Below, piece by piece: positions 42,358 to 51,513 of a stretch of DNA of 64,000 nucleotides. The stretch is from contig NZ_PJII01000007.1 in assembly GCF_002929215.1 (NCBI RefSeq), positions 1-64,000 of the forward strand, in the 5' to 3' direction. Under the pieces are notes generated by a model. It did no database searches and was not told the origin of the DNA. It was given only the letters and a program-made list of their open reading frames with translations. The translations under genes and the position numbers were made by a program. Every line of letters begins with the position of its first letter. Position 1 is the first letter of the stretch. Origin of the DNA: Arthrobacter sp. ZGTC412 (lineage in GTDB: Bacteria; Actinomycetota; Actinomycetes; Actinomycetales; Micrococcaceae).

Positions 42358-42465
42358 GGGTTCCTCCTAGGGGTCTTTCCAGAAGCCTAACTTGCTGTAC
42401 TTCGGGCACGCGGGGCCGTGGGCACTAGGCTTAACGCTGAACCGATCTGCCAGACAGGACTTCAC

Positions 42466-42792
42466 ATGAGCGATTTTGATACCGTCCGCGTCAACGACCT
42501 TCCTGCTGACGCCGCCATTCTGGACGTCCGTGAGGACTACGAATGGGTGGCCGGGCATGCTGAGGGGGCCCTTCACATCCCCCTGGACCAGCTTCCCGCA
42601 CGGTTGGACGAACTCGATCCTGACCAGGACCTGTACATCATCTGCCGCACCGGCGGCCGGTCCTTCCGCGCCGCGCAGTGGCTCACGGGCCAGGGCTACA
42701 CCGCGATCAATGTCTCCGGCGGCATGGACCAGTGGCTCGAGGCCGGCAAGCCCCTGGTCTCGGACAACGGGCTGAAGCCCCTGGTTCTCTAG
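42466..42792 (+). CDS. rhodanese-like domain protein
   Basis: This 108-residue single rhodanese domain has the active-site Cys60 in IICRTGGRS, the CH2A-like DVREDYEWVAGHAEGALHIP block and GGMDQWLEAG. It may carry sulfur as a persulfide. ATG 42466 was chosen as the domain-proximal start; the frame runs further upstream without support. It lies divergent from the peptidase/amidase unit and 62 nt before pheA. The specific sulfur pathway is unknown. Confidence 0.9.
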   Translation: MSDFDTVRVNDLPADAAILDVREDYEWVAGHAEGALHIPLDQLPARLDELDPDQDLYIICRTGGRSFRAAQWLTGQGYTAINVSGGMDQWLEAGKPLVSDNGLKPLVL

Positions 42793-42854
42793 TACCCGCT
42801 TCCGTTTCCGTGTGCCCGCGCCAAGGGCGCTCCCATGCCTCCGAAGGAATACCT

Positions 42855-43823
42855 ATGCCTGCGCCCTCTGCCACCTACGCCTTCCTCGGGCCGGAAGGTA
42901 CGTTCACCGAGGCAGCCCTGCTGAAGGTTCCGGACGCGGCGCAGGCCCGCCGCGTACCGGCGTCGAACGTGAACGTGGCACTGGACAAGGTGCGGGAGGG
43001 GTCCGCTGACGCTGCTATGGTGCCGATCGAAAACTCGGTGGAAGGCGGCGTAACGGCCACCCTCGATGCCATCGCCATCGGTCCGGAACTGCGGATCATC
43101 CGGGAAGTCCTGGTGCCCATCAGCTTTGTGCTGGTGGCACGGCCGGGCGTGCGGCTGCAGGACATCCGGCGGGTCTCGACGCATGGCCACGCCTGGGCGC
43201 AGTGCCGGCTTTGGATGGACGCGAACCTTTCGGGGGCCGAGTACGTGCCGGGATCGTCCACCGCCGCTGCAGCCATGGGGCTGCTGGACGAGGACTGCCA
43301 CTACGACGCCGCCATCTGCGCCCCGCTCGTGGCCCAGGAACAGCCCGGGCTTTCCGCCCTCGCGGAGGATATTGGCGATAACCCCGGTGCCGTGACCCGC
43401 TTCATCCTGGTCAGCCGCCCCGGCAATCTGCCCGAACGCACCGGAGCGGACAAGACCACCGTTGTGGTGCCCCTGCCCGAAGACCGCCCCGGTGCCCTGA
43501 TGGAGATCCTGGACCAGTTTGCCAGCCGCGGCGTGAACCTCAGCCGAATCGAATCCCGGCCCACGGGACAGTACCTGGGGCATTACTTTTTCAGTATCGA
43601 CGCCGACGGCCACCTCGGAGATGCGCGTGTAGCGGATGCCCTGGCGGGACTCCACCGCATCAGCCCGGCCACCCGTTTCCTTGGCTCCTACGCGCGGGCC
43701 GACAACCAGGAGACGGTGGTGGAGCCGCATACTTCTGATGATGCCTTCGAAGCAGCGCAGAAGTGGGTGGACGGGCTGCGGCGGCGCCGGGAAACCGGTT
43801 CCGCCGCTTCGCCCACAGCGTAG
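42855..43823 (+). CDS. pheA: prephenate dehydratase
   Basis: This 322-residue enzyme converts prephenate to phenylpyruvate in phenylalanine synthesis. The catalytic domain shows AFLGPEGTFTEAAL at the N-terminus, PIENSVEGGV, and STAAAAMGLLDE; a C-terminal ACT regulatory domain has PLPEDRPGALMEILDQF and the ESRP motif for Phe feedback binding. GAAGGA precedes ATG 42855. It lacks a chorismate mutase domain, as usual in actinobacteria. The last 35 residues are a charged extension. Confidence 0.95.
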   Translation: MPAPSATYAFLGPEGTFTEAALLKVPDAAQARRVPASNVNVALDKVREGSADAAMVPIENSVEGGVTATLDAIAIGPELRIIREVLVPISFVLVARPGVRLQDIRRVSTHGHAWAQCRLWMDANLSGAEYVPGSSTAAAAMGLLDEDCHYDAAICAPLVAQEQPGLSALAEDIGDNPGAVTRFILVSRPGNLPERTGADKTTVVVPLPEDRPGALMEILDQFASRGVNLSRIESRPTGQYLGHYFFSIDADGHLGDARVADALAGLHRISPATRFLGSYARADNQETVVEPHTSDDAFEAAQKWVDGLRRRRETGSAASPTA

Positions 43824-43862
43824 GTAATTGCCCTGCATACCACTTCCGCGGGCTGTGGACAA

Positions 43863-43874
43863 TGCGTATGCTTA
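43863..43874. promoter_or_regulatory. degenerate TAAGYWKRCTKA element upstream of a small-protein gene
   Basis: TGCGTATGCTTA (reverse complement TAAGCATACGCA) lies 45 nt upstream of the start at 43920. It departs from the consensus at two positions. Confidence 0.35.
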
Positions 43875-43919
43875 CTTGATCCACATTGGGGGGATGGCCC
43901 TTAACGAAGGGAGCGGGTC

Positions 43920-44126
43920 ATGAGTAGCAGCGGCTCTGACAACGATGGCCAGGGGATGATTGTCAATCCCCGCCCCACCGCCGAAAATCAGGACTGGGAC
44001 GGCGACGAGGCCGACCGGGCGGACCGCCTCCGCTTCGAAGAGGAGCAGGCCATGATCCGTGAACAGTCGGAGGCCCGGGCCGCCGCAAAGGCCGCCGCCG
44101 AGGCACACAAGGAAGCCCACGCCTGA
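43920..44126 (+). CDS. small charged helical protein, unknown function
   Basis: This 68-residue protein has an N-terminal Gly/Asp-rich segment and then a strongly helical, Ala/Glu/Arg-rich stretch (RFEEEQAMIREQSEARAAAK) likely to form a coiled coil. GGGAGCGGG lies before ATG 43920. There is no known domain. Its promoter carries a TAAG-type palindrome relative, as for the other small proteins. It is convergent with the lipid kinase gene, 19 nt away. Confidence 0.65.
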   Translation: MSSSGSDNDGQGMIVNPRPTAENQDWDGDEADRADRLRFEEEQAMIREQSEARAAAKAAAEAHKEAHA

Positions 44127-44145
44127 ACCTCGTGCGTCAGGCCAG

Positions 44146-45201
44146 TCAGCCTTGCTCCTTTACCCTGATCAATAACGAACCCGGCTCCACCTGCACGGTC
44201 ACCTTGGTGGCTTCGCCGGCCGTGTCGCCGTCTAGCTGCGTGGGCATCGGCTCGGGGCACTTGATGACCACCCTGCCCGACCTGTAAACGGTCATGACGG
44301 GCAGTTTCCCGCTGTGCTTGAACATGATTTTTACGTACATCAGCACCCAGCCGATCGCACTGCGCGGACTCATCACCACCACGTCCAGCATGCCGTCGTC
44401 GATCATGGCCTGGGGAATGAAGTCGATGCCGCCGGGAACCAGGCCGCAATTGGCAAAAAGGATGCTGCGGACGTTCCGGACCTGGTCCGGGCTGCCGTCC
44501 ATCGAGATGGAGATCTTCTTCCGCCGGCCGGGCAGGTGGCGCATGCCCGCCTCGGTGTAGGCAAGCCAGCCGAACGTCTTTTTCAGCCCGGCGTTTGTGT
44601 CGGCCAGGACTTCGGCGTCCATGCCGATACCCGCGATCACCAGGAATGCGTGTTCGGACGAGTGGCCGGTCCAGGAGTTCTCGATGCCCATCCGGGCGGT
44701 GTCGATGTAGCGCTGGTGGCCGAAGAGGGCTGTCTGAACGTTGCCGTGGAGGTCGTTGACGTCCAGGTCAACATTGCGGGCCAGGAGGTTGCCGGTTCCC
44801 AGCGGGATGAGGCCCATCGCAACACCGGTGCGGGCAAGGGACTCAGCCACCACCCGGACGGTGCCGTCACCGCCGCCCACCACTACGACGTCGGGCTTAT
44901 GCCCCAATGCCGCCTGCACCTGCGAAAAGCCGGGGTCCTCCGCCGTCGTCTCGTAAAACACTGGCTCGTCCCAGCCAGCCGTCAGGCAGGCGCGCTGGAT
45001 GGTGGCCTTCGCTTCGCCCGAGCGGGCCTTGATCGGGTTGAGAATCACCGCCACCCGTTGCTGGTTGAGCCCCGGCTCGTGCGCGTCCTCACCAACCGCG
45101 CTGCGCATATGAAGCGCCTTAAGCCTGCGGACTCCCCACCAGCTGGAGACCGCGAAGGCAAGCGCCACCGCGATCAGCAGGTAGAGAATCAGGTCGCTCA
45201 T
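44146..45201 (-). CDS. diacylglycerol kinase-family lipid kinase
   Basis: This 351-residue protein has an N-terminal transmembrane helix ([20 protein letters not shown]) and a DAGK catalytic domain with [13 protein letters not shown], the nucleotide loop [15 protein letters not shown] and [14 protein letters not shown]. It should phosphorylate a lipid or sphingosine-like alcohol at the membrane. The N-terminal anchor is consistent with this. It is divergent from serS; a TACTGT hexamer lies 9 nt before its ATG, so its mRNA may have a very short leader. Confidence 0.9.
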   Translation of the reverse strand: MSDLILYLLIAVALAFAVSSWWGVRRLKALHMRSAVGEDAHEPGLNQQRVAVILNPIKARSGEAKATIQRACLTAGWDEPVFYETTAEDPGFSQVQAALGHKPDVVVVGGGDGTVRVVAESLARTGVAMGLIPLGTGNLLARNVDLDVNDLHGNVQTALFGHQRYIDTARMGIENSWTGHSSEHAFLVIAGIGMDAEVLADTNAGLKKTFGWLAYTEAGMRHLPGRRKKISISMDGSPDQVRNVRSILFANCGLVPGGIDFIPQAMIDDGMLDVVVMSPRSAIGWVLMYVKIMFKHSGKLPVMTVYRSGRVVIKCPEPMPTQLDGDTAGEATKVTVQVEPGSLLIRVKEQG

Positions 45202-45280
45202 GGTGGTTCAACAGTATCCCGGCGGCAGGTGCGCCGGTCCCGCCCGCCGGCCGGCCGCCGTCGTACTCCCTCCGATTGGA

Positions 45281-45286
45281 TACCCT
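45281..45286 (+). promoter_or_regulatory. TACCCT -10 box, 6 nt before leaderless serS
   Basis: TACCCT is followed by exactly 6 nt and GTG 45293. No Shine-Dalgarno is visible. Confidence 0.55.
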
Positions 45287-45292
45287 TATGTG

Positions 45293-46573
45293 GTGATCGA
45301 CGTAAAAGACCTCAGCGAAAACCCGGAGAAGTTCCGAGCCAGCCAGCGCGCCCGCGGCGCCGACGAATCGGTGGTGGACGCGATCATCTCCGCGGACTCT
45401 GCACGCCGGGCGGCGCTGATCCGCTTTGAAAACCTCCGCGCCGAGCAGAACGTCTTCGGTAAAAAGGTGGCCCAGGCCAAGGGTGACGAGAAGAAGGCCC
45501 TGCTGGCCGAGGTCAAGGAACTGGCCAACTCGGTCAAGGCAGCGTCCGCCGAGGCCGACGCCGCGCAGTCCAAGCAGGAAGAACGGCTGCGCACCATCCC
45601 CAACCTCATAGAGGACGGCGTTCCCGAAGGCGGCGAGGACGACTACGTGGTGGTCAAGACCGTCGGCACGCCCCGCGAATTTTCCGACTTCGCGCCGCGC
45701 GACCACCTGGAAATTGGTGAGCTGATCGGCGCGATCGACATGGAACGCGGCGCCAAGGTATCCGGCGCGCGCTTCTACTTCCTCCGCGGCGTGGGTGCCC
45801 GGCTGGAGATGGCGCTGCTGCAGATGGCAATGGACCAGGCCATCGAGGCCGGCTTCGTCCCGATGATCACACCCACTTTGGTGCGCCCGGAGACGATGCA
45901 GGGCACCGGCTTCGACGTAAAGCATGACGCCGAGATTTACCGCCTCGCCGAAGACGACCTCTACCTTGTGGGCACCTCCGAAGTTGCGCTGGCCGGATAC
46001 CACGCCGACGAGATCCTGGACTTCTCCGCCGGCCCCGTCCGCTACGCCGGCCAGAGCTCGTGCTACCGCCGGGAGGCCGGTTCGCACGGCAAGGACACCC
46101 GCGGCATCATCCGCGTGCACCAGTTCAACAAGGTGGAAATGTTCATCTACACCACGGTTGAGGAAGCAGCTGCCGAGCACCAGCGCCTGCTGGCGTGGGA
46201 AGAGGAGATGCTGGCCAAGTGCGAGCTGCCGTACCGCGTTATTGACACCGCCGCCGGTGACCTTGGTATGTCCGCTGCCCGGAAGTACGACTGCGAAGCC
46301 TGGGTTCCCACCCAGGGGGCGTACCGCGAGCTGACCTCCACGTCCAACTGCACCACCTTCCAGGCCCGCCGCCTGAACATCCGCGAACGCGCGGTGAACT
46401 CAGAGGGTGTAGCGAAGGGCACCCGGGCTGTTGCCACCCTGAACGGAACGCTGGCCACCACCCGCTGGATCGTGGCGCTCCTTGAGCACCACCAGAACGC
46501 GGACGGCTCGGTCAACGTTCCGAAGGCGCTGCAGAAGTACATCGGCGGGCTCGAGGTCCTCCCGGTCCTGTAG
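45293..46573 (+). CDS. serS: seryl-tRNA synthetase
   Basis: This 426-residue class II synthetase charges tRNA-Ser. The N-terminus [20 protein letters not shown] leads into the long coiled-coil tRNA-binding arm (about residues 30-100). The catalytic core shows motif 2 in [18 protein letters not shown] and motif 3 in [22 protein letters not shown] 45293 is the family start and has a TACCCT -10 box 6 nt upstream, so it seems leaderless. It ends at a strong shared terminator. Confidence 0.97.
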   Translation: MIDVKDLSENPEKFRASQRARGADESVVDAIISADSARRAALIRFENLRAEQNVFGKKVAQAKGDEKKALLAEVKELANSVKAASAEADAAQSKQEERLRTIPNLIEDGVPEGGEDDYVVVKTVGTPREFSDFAPRDHLEIGELIGAIDMERGAKVSGARFYFLRGVGARLEMALLQMAMDQAIEAGFVPMITPTLVRPETMQGTGFDVKHDAEIYRLAEDDLYLVGTSEVALAGYHADEILDFSAGPVRYAGQSSCYRREAGSHGKDTRGIIRVHQFNKVEMFIYTTVEEAAAEHQRLLAWEEEMLAKCELPYRVIDTAAGDLGMSAARKYDCEAWVPTQGAYRELTSTSNCTTFQARRLNIRERAVNSEGVAKGTRAVATLNGTLATTRWIVALLEHHQNADGSVNVPKALQKYIGGLEVLPVL

Positions 46574-46605
46574 GTTTCCCTGCTATTGGCTTCGCACCCT
46601 CCGGT

Positions 46606-46641
46606 GGACCGTGCACCCGCAAATCTGCGGGTGCACGGTCC
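46606..46641. terminator. perfect 16-bp hairpin between serS and the convergent gene
   Basis: Perfect 16-nt arms (46606-46621 and 46626-46641) with the loop AATC lie between serS and the leftward gene ending at 46643. For the leftward strand it falls immediately after the stop. Bidirectional use is likely. Confidence 0.85.
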
Positions 46642-46642
46642 G

Positions 46643-47638
46643 TCAGGGGGTGTTTTTGATTTTGTATCTGCTGTTGGGCAGACCTGCCTGGCGTAGCAGC
46701 GCGCCCAGCCGGGCTGCATCGGAGGCCGTCGCCCAGTCCCACCGCACCACTTTGAATCCCGCTGCACGCAGCTTGTCTTCGCGCTTCTTCTCGGCCAACA
46801 CGGCTTGGCGTGCCGTTTGGTCGCCGAGGTACTCGTCGCGCAGGTACTTCGCGTCGCCGTCGAACTCCCCGATCAGGCGATACTGAGGCCAGAAAAAGTC
46901 GGTCCTCGCCAGGAACTGTCCTCCTGCCCGGAAGGTCGCTTGCAGCAGGGGAGCAGGGAATCCCAAGAGGTGCATTTGTGCCCTGCTCAAAGACTCCCCG
47001 GCTGACTCAGATTCAGTAGCTGCGAATTCCAGCACCTGCTCAGCCCAGCGTCGTCGCGCTCCTGACGTGAGACGCGATGCATGCTCGAGTAATAAATCTT
47101 TGCTCACACGCGGCCCGGAGGTCCGCCGTGCCCCAATGGCATGGTCGGCCAGCACCACCCCGGCTGCGAACTTTTCCTTGGCGATGACCGCCACTACCGT
47201 CTCCGGCATAGGCGTTAGTAGCAGCCCTTCGTGCGGGATGGTTTCTCCCTTGGGACGGTGGCGAGCGAGACCGTAAGCAGTGACCCCCTCAAGACCGGAC
47301 AACCCGGACGGCATCAGAGCAGCGGAGGTAGTGGGCAGGCTGCGGCCGGTATGGCCTCTCGACGCACCGGCCAGGTGGACGTGGCTAGGTACATCAAGCA
47401 GTTCCAAGTCCCATAACGAGGCGGCGGTGTTGAGGCAGAACCTGGACTGAGGTAGTTCAAGGTTCACTGCATGGACTGTCTGCCGGTACCTCTCCCAAGG
47501 CGCGAGCGAGATCCACTCGTCCTTTGCGGCGTATACGCCTTTCCGGACGCGGACCAGTTCGCCGCGGGCGTATCGCCTGCTGAGGGATCGGGCGTCCCCG
47601 GTACTGCGCCGGACATGGCCGGCATCAATAAGTTGCAT
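46643..47638 (-). CDS. AbiEi-antitoxin-like protein with C-terminal PD-(D/E)XK/DUF559-like domain
   Basis: About 331 residues. The N-terminus resembles the winged helix of AbiEi-type antitoxins (SLSRRYARGELVRVRKGVY). The C-terminal 100 residues look like a very-short-patch/DUF559 nuclease fold, with LIGEFDGDAKYL supplying acidic residues and EKKREDKLRAAGFKVVRWDW following. Members of this actinobacterial family occur alone without an AbiEii toxin, as here; their role is unknown. ATG 47638 was used; TTG 47698 would add 20 residues and neither has a strong ribosome site. Not obviously transferred: GC is somewhat lower than the neighbours but not extreme. Confidence 0.75.
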   Translation of the reverse strand: MQLIDAGHVRRSTGDARSLSRRYARGELVRVRKGVYAAKDEWISLAPWERYRQTVHAVNLELPQSRFCLNTAASLWDLELLDVPSHVHLAGASRGHTGRSLPTTSAALMPSGLSGLEGVTAYGLARHRPKGETIPHEGLLLTPMPETVVAVIAKEKFAAGVVLADHAIGARRTSGPRVSKDLLLEHASRLTSGARRRWAEQVLEFAATESESAGESLSRAQMHLLGFPAPLLQATFRAGGQFLARTDFFWPQYRLIGEFDGDAKYLRDEYLGDQTARQAVLAEKKREDKLRAAGFKVVRWDWATASDAARLGALLRQAGLPNSRYKIKNTP

Positions 47639-47918
47639 GCCCTCAGAGTCACCGCAAGCTGGAGGGACGTACAGCTCGATGCTGCTCCATGTGGACAACT
47701 ACAGATCACCAGGAGCACCGCGAAACGGTCCCTGCACCGGCGCGCTCACCGGTGCCTTGTCTGTGGGCGGGTGCAATTCGCGAACAAGCTCCTGTGTTCA
47801 GTACCTGAAGCCGGTTAGCACTCACGCCCGGGACAACGTGTGGGTATTTACCAACTGTTCAATAACACTGTGGCGCGCGTCCTAGGAGGTTTTTGGGGGC
47901 GTCTGCTCTACTTGATGG

Positions 47919-48779
47919 ATGACAACGCTGACTGAAACCTCAGTCGCCGGCAACGATGACCGGCGAGAGAACGAAAACAACAACACAGACCAAAAGCTCA
48001 TGGTCGCCCTGGACGTGGATGGCACGCTGGTGGACCACGACGGGCACATGTCCCCGGCCGTCCGCGAAGCGGCACAGGCAGTAGTAGCCGCCGGGCACGA
48101 GGTCATGATTGCCACCGGCCGCTCCCTCAACGCCATGCTGCCCATCATCGAGAACATCGGTATCGAGCGCGGCTACGCGGTCTGCTGCAACGGCGGTGTG
48201 ACCCTGCGGCTCCACCCGGAGCTTGAATCCGGCTACGAGGTCATCCATAAGGCGACCTTCGATCCGGCTCCTGCGCTCCGTGCACTCCGCGAACGGCTTC
48301 CGTCCGCCAAGTACGCGCTGGAGGACGAGGACGGAAACTTCCTTTCCACCGAGCGCTTCCAGGACCCCAGCTTCGGCGTCGAGGCCGTTGGCGTGGACTT
48401 CCAGACCATGCTCGAGGCCACTGCCGTGCGGGTGGTGGTCTTCAGCACCGAAAACACGCCGGAAGAGTTCACCGAGGCAATCGAGCACATCGGCCTTGCC
48501 GGGGTCACGTACTCGGTGGGCTGGACGGCCTGGCTGGACATCGCCGCTGCCGGCGTGACCAAAGCCAGCGCCCTGGAAAGCCTGCGTGGCCGCCTCGGCA
48601 TCGAGCCGCACCTTACAGTTGCCGTCGGAGACGGCCGCAACGATATCGAGATGCTCAACTGGGCCGGACGGGGTGTTGCCATGGGCCAGGCTCCCGAGGA
48701 AGTGATCGCCGCCGCGGACGAGGTCACCCACTCGGTGTTCGACGACGGCGCCGCGCACGTGCTGCGCAGCCTCCTCTAA
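47919..48779 (+). CDS. HAD-superfamily Cof-type phosphatase
   Basis: This 286-residue protein has a 27-residue polar N-terminal extension and then the HAD core: ALDVDGTLVDHDG (D32, D34), IATGRS and the final GDGRNDIEML. A C2-type cap lies between. Its substrate is unknown; sugar phosphates are typical. It lies downstream of the serS locus after a 280-bp non-coding gap in which I see no clear promoter. Similar in type to the protein at 8858 but not closely alike. Confidence 0.88.
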   Translation: MTTLTETSVAGNDDRRENENNNTDQKLMVALDVDGTLVDHDGHMSPAVREAAQAVVAAGHEVMIATGRSLNAMLPIIENIGIERGYAVCCNGGVTLRLHPELESGYEVIHKATFDPAPALRALRERLPSAKYALEDEDGNFLSTERFQDPSFGVEAVGVDFQTMLEATAVRVVVFSTENTPEEFTEAIEHIGLAGVTYSVGWTAWLDIAAAGVTKASALESLRGRLGIEPHLTVAVGDGRNDIEMLNWAGRGVAMGQAPEEVIAAADEVTHSVFDDGAAHVLRSLL

Positions 48780-48797
48780 GCTGCCGGGGGACTTCCG

Positions 48798-49184
48798 GTG
48801 CTTCTGGTTCAGATTGCGGCCTTGGCCGCCTGCGCGGTACTGGCCGGGCTGGCCGTTTTCCAGGCCGCACTGCTGACCGGTGCCCCGCTCGGCAGGTTCG
48901 CTTGGGGTGGCCAGCATAACGTCCTGCCCGCCGGGCTGCGGGTGGGCAGTGCAGTGTCGATCGTCCTGTACGCGGCCTTCGGATACGCGGCGCTCGCCAA
49001 AGCAAACATGGTGCCGCCCCTCGGCAATGAGACCGCCACGTCGGTCATCGCTTGGGTCCTGACAGGCTATTTCGTGCTGGGTGTGCTGATGAACGCAATA
49101 TCGCGGAGCAAACCGGAGCGCGCCGTTATGACGCCGGTGGCGCTTTTACTTGCCATCGCCTATCTGGTTCTCGCCGTCAACTGA
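48798..49184 (+). CDS. small four-helix membrane protein, unknown function
   Basis: This 128-residue protein has four predicted transmembrane helices (LLVQIAALAACAVLAGLAVF, VGSAVSIVLYAAFGYAALA, VIAWVLTGYFVLGVLMNAI, PVALLLAIAYLVLAV). It starts with GTG 48798 after a GGGGG stretch, 18 nt from the HAD gene stop, so it is probably in an operon with it. No family function is known to me. Confidence 0.7.
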   Translation: MLLVQIAALAACAVLAGLAVFQAALLTGAPLGRFAWGGQHNVLPAGLRVGSAVSIVLYAAFGYAALAKANMVPPLGNETATSVIAWVLTGYFVLGVLMNAISRSKPERAVMTPVALLLAIAYLVLAVN

Positions 49185-49252
49185 TCTCCCTGCAGGCAGC
49201 TCACTTGAGCCCTGCGTCCAGGGGACGCCCGCCGTCGGGGAGAATGGAAAGC

Positions 49253-49837
49253 ATGACCCTTACGACGTTCGCCCTCATCCGCCATGGCCAGACTGACTGG
49301 AATGCACAGCGCCGGCTCCAGGGATCCACAGACATTCCGTTGAACGACGTCGGCCGGGCCCAGGCGCGTGACGCCGTCGCCGTTTTGTCCGCCTACGAAT
49401 GGGACGCCATTGTGTCCTCGCCGCTGAGCCGCGCCGCCGAGACTGCCGATGTGCTCGCCGCAGGGTTGGGCCTCACCGAGGTCCGCCGCGTGCCGGAGCT
49501 CACCGAGCGCAGCTTCGGGCCCGCGGAGGGCATGCAGGCCGGGCCGGAACTGGACGCACTGCGCATTCCCGGTGGTTTCCGCGGCGCCGAAAGCGAGGAC
49601 GAGGCAGCAGACCGGGGACTGGCCGCGTTGGAGGCACTGGCCGAGGAGTTCCGCGGCCGCCGTCTTCTCGTCGTCGCGCACGGGACGCTGCTGCGCGTAA
49701 GCCTCAGCCGTGCAGTCGGGAGCACCCTGAAGAGCATCGACAACGCCGTGCTGAACCTCGCGCACCACCACGCGATCGACGGCTGGCAGCTCGAATACTT
49801 CAACGGCGAGCCGGTAATGGCGGCGAGCCAGCGCTGA
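49253..49837 (+). CDS. histidine phosphatase (phosphoglycerate mutase-like)
   Basis: This 194-residue member of the histidine phosphatase superfamily has RHGQTDWN (R10, H11), SSPLSRAAETADVLA and the second catalytic His in VVAHGTLLRVSL. Its short length fits a phosphatase, not a glycolytic mutase. The substrate is unknown. ATG 49253 is preceded by GGGGAG and GGAAAG; ATG 49244 is also in frame. It follows the small membrane protein gene. Confidence 0.88.
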   Translation: MTLTTFALIRHGQTDWNAQRRLQGSTDIPLNDVGRAQARDAVAVLSAYEWDAIVSSPLSRAAETADVLAAGLGLTEVRRVPELTERSFGPAEGMQAGPELDALRIPGGFRGAESEDEAADRGLAALEALAEEFRGRRLLVVAHGTLLRVSLSRAVGSTLKSIDNAVLNLAHHHAIDGWQLEYFNGEPVMAASQR

Positions 49838-49864
49838 CCCGCGCCAGTGGTCCCGGCCGGGACA

Positions 49865-50788
49865 TTACCCAAAAAGCAGTGCGGCTCCGAGCAGGAGCGG
49901 GACGGACAGCACTGTGGTAATGACAGCGGTTGATTGGGCGAGCGCCTGACCGACGTTATAGCGGATGGCATAGAGCACAACGTTTTGTCCTGTGGGGAGA
50001 ATCGCGCACGCGGTGACGACGAACGTGCTGAATTGGTCCAAGTGAAACACGTGAGCCGCCAGCACCCAGGCCAATGCCGGCTGGACCGCTGATTTCAGCA
50101 CCACTGCGAGGGTGGTGGGGGCGAAATCGCCGGTACCGCCGCGCAGGCTGAGCCCGTGGAGGGACATGCCGAAAATTATCAGCATGAGCGGGACGGTCAT
50201 CTGGGCAACCAAGGAAATCGGGGCGAGTACGAGCTCCGGTACTTCCACCTCGAGGGCGCTCAGGAGGATGCCCAGGATGGCGGCGACGGTGACGGGGTTG
50301 CGGAAGGGCGTGGTGACGACTTTCAGGACCGACAGCTTGTGTCCCTTGGGGTCTGCCAGGTCGAGGATGGTCAGGGCAACCGGTGTCAGCAAGGCCAGCT
50401 GGAACAGCATGATCGGCGTGACGTAAGTGGCGCTGCCCAGGACATAGACGGAGAGCGGGACGCCCAGGTTGGTGGAGTTCACTATCCCTGTGGTCAGCGC
50501 CCCGATGACGGTTCGCCGGGTGCCCCACCGGCGCAGTGCTCCAGCCGCGGCGAAGATCGTCATGCAGGCGACGGCAGTGACCACCGAAATAAGGCCAGTG
50601 GCGCTCAGTACCTCTGTGATATGCCGGGTGGCGATCATGGAAAACATCAGGCTCGGCAGGCCCACGGTGAACGAGAGGGCCGAAAGAACCTTGGTTCCCT
50701 GCTGCCCCAGCACGTTGTAACGGGCCAGCAGGTAGCCCGCAAAAAGCACCATGCCCACAACGAAAAAGCCTTGTAATACACCTTCCAA
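49865..50788 (-). CDS. AEC-family transporter (auxin efflux carrier type)
   Basis: This 307-residue membrane protein has about ten helices in two inverted halves, with conserved LSFTVGLPSLMFSM, TTGIVNSTNLGVPLSVYVLG and CAILPTGQNVVLYAIRYNVG blocks. AEC proteins export or import organic acids such as malate or malonate; the substrate is not predictable. The start appears to be TTG 50788, only 6 nt after the stop of the upstream helix-turn-helix gene, suggesting coupling. Confidence 0.85.
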   Translation of the reverse strand: MEGVLQGFFVVGMVLFAGYLLARYNVLGQQGTKVLSALSFTVGLPSLMFSMIATRHITEVLSATGLISVVTAVACMTIFAAAGALRRWGTRRTVIGALTTGIVNSTNLGVPLSVYVLGSATYVTPIMLFQLALLTPVALTILDLADPKGHKLSVLKVVTTPFRNPVTVAAILGILLSALEVEVPELVLAPISLVAQMTVPLMLIIFGMSLHGLSLRGGTGDFAPTTLAVVLKSAVQPALAWVLAAHVFHLDQFSTFVVTACAILPTGQNVVLYAIRYNVGQALAQSTAVITTVLSVPLLLGAALLFG

Positions 50789-50794
50789 AAGCCG

Positions 50795-51394
50795 CTACCG
50801 CGCCTCAAGGATCAGCGCCAGCAGCCTGGCTGCAGCCGGCCGGGCCGCATGCTCCTCGTTCCACTGCGCCCGAGCCACTGCCTTGCTGACCGCCTGCGTG
50901 GTGATGCCCAGTTCCTGGGCCACGGCCTTCTGTTGGCCGCGGACGCCCGGGGTCAGCAGGTCCAGGACCCGCCACTCGGCGTCGGAACGGTCACGGACGA
51001 TGTGCCCCAGGAGCCGAAGCACGGCCTCGGCGTCGTGGGCGACATCGGCAAGGGGCCCTTCCACCGCAACCGGAACCCGCTCCTTGCTGTTTCGCAGCCG
51101 GTCCACCGCCCGCCGGGCGTACACCAGCCCGTGGCCGGAGGCGTCCTTGATCTGGTTGGGCAACGGCTCGTTGACAGGCCCGACGCCGATCCCGACATAC
51201 CAGGACCCACAGCGCAGTGCGATCAGCGCAGCCTCCACAGCCTGGTGCGGACAGTCCACGATGCCCTGGACCTCGTCTTCCACTGACCGGTCAAAGTCCA
51301 GGCGCGCAGGAATATGCCGCAGGTCTTTGAGCAACTGCGGCACCCGGTCACCATCGCGCCGGCTGTCCGTTTGGTTGATAGTCAGCGTGAACAC
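50795..51394 (-). CDS. SatD-like / helix-turn-helix DNA-binding protein
   Basis: About 199 residues from GTG 51394 (FTLTINQTDSRRDGDRVPQL follows). The N-terminal two thirds resemble nucleotide-cyclase-like or SatD-type folds (VEAALIALRCGSWYVGIGVG), and the C-terminus is a helix-turn-helix (QQKAVAQELGITTQAVSKAV). It is probably a regulator. A TAGTCT hexamer lies 8 nt before the GTG and a short CTACC/GGTAG palindrome sits upstream (51406-51419), suggesting a near-leaderless and possibly autoregulated gene. It is divergent from phosphoketolase and likely co-transcribed with the AEC transporter. Confidence 0.7.
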   Translation of the reverse strand: MFTLTINQTDSRRDGDRVPQLLKDLRHIPARLDFDRSVEDEVQGIVDCPHQAVEAALIALRCGSWYVGIGVGPVNEPLPNQIKDASGHGLVYARRAVDRLRNSKERVPVAVEGPLADVAHDAEAVLRLLGHIVRDRSDAEWRVLDLLTPGVRGQQKAVAQELGITTQAVSKAVARAQWNEEHAARPAAARLLALILEAR

Positions 51395-51513
51395 TGAACC
51401 AAAGACTACCCGCTGGTAGCAGAGCGCAGGCAAGCGGGGTTGCCTCGCCCGGAGCCATCTGATGCGATGGACCGACGGCCGCCGTTGGTGGCGAACGCGA
51501 CGTGAGGATGGTT

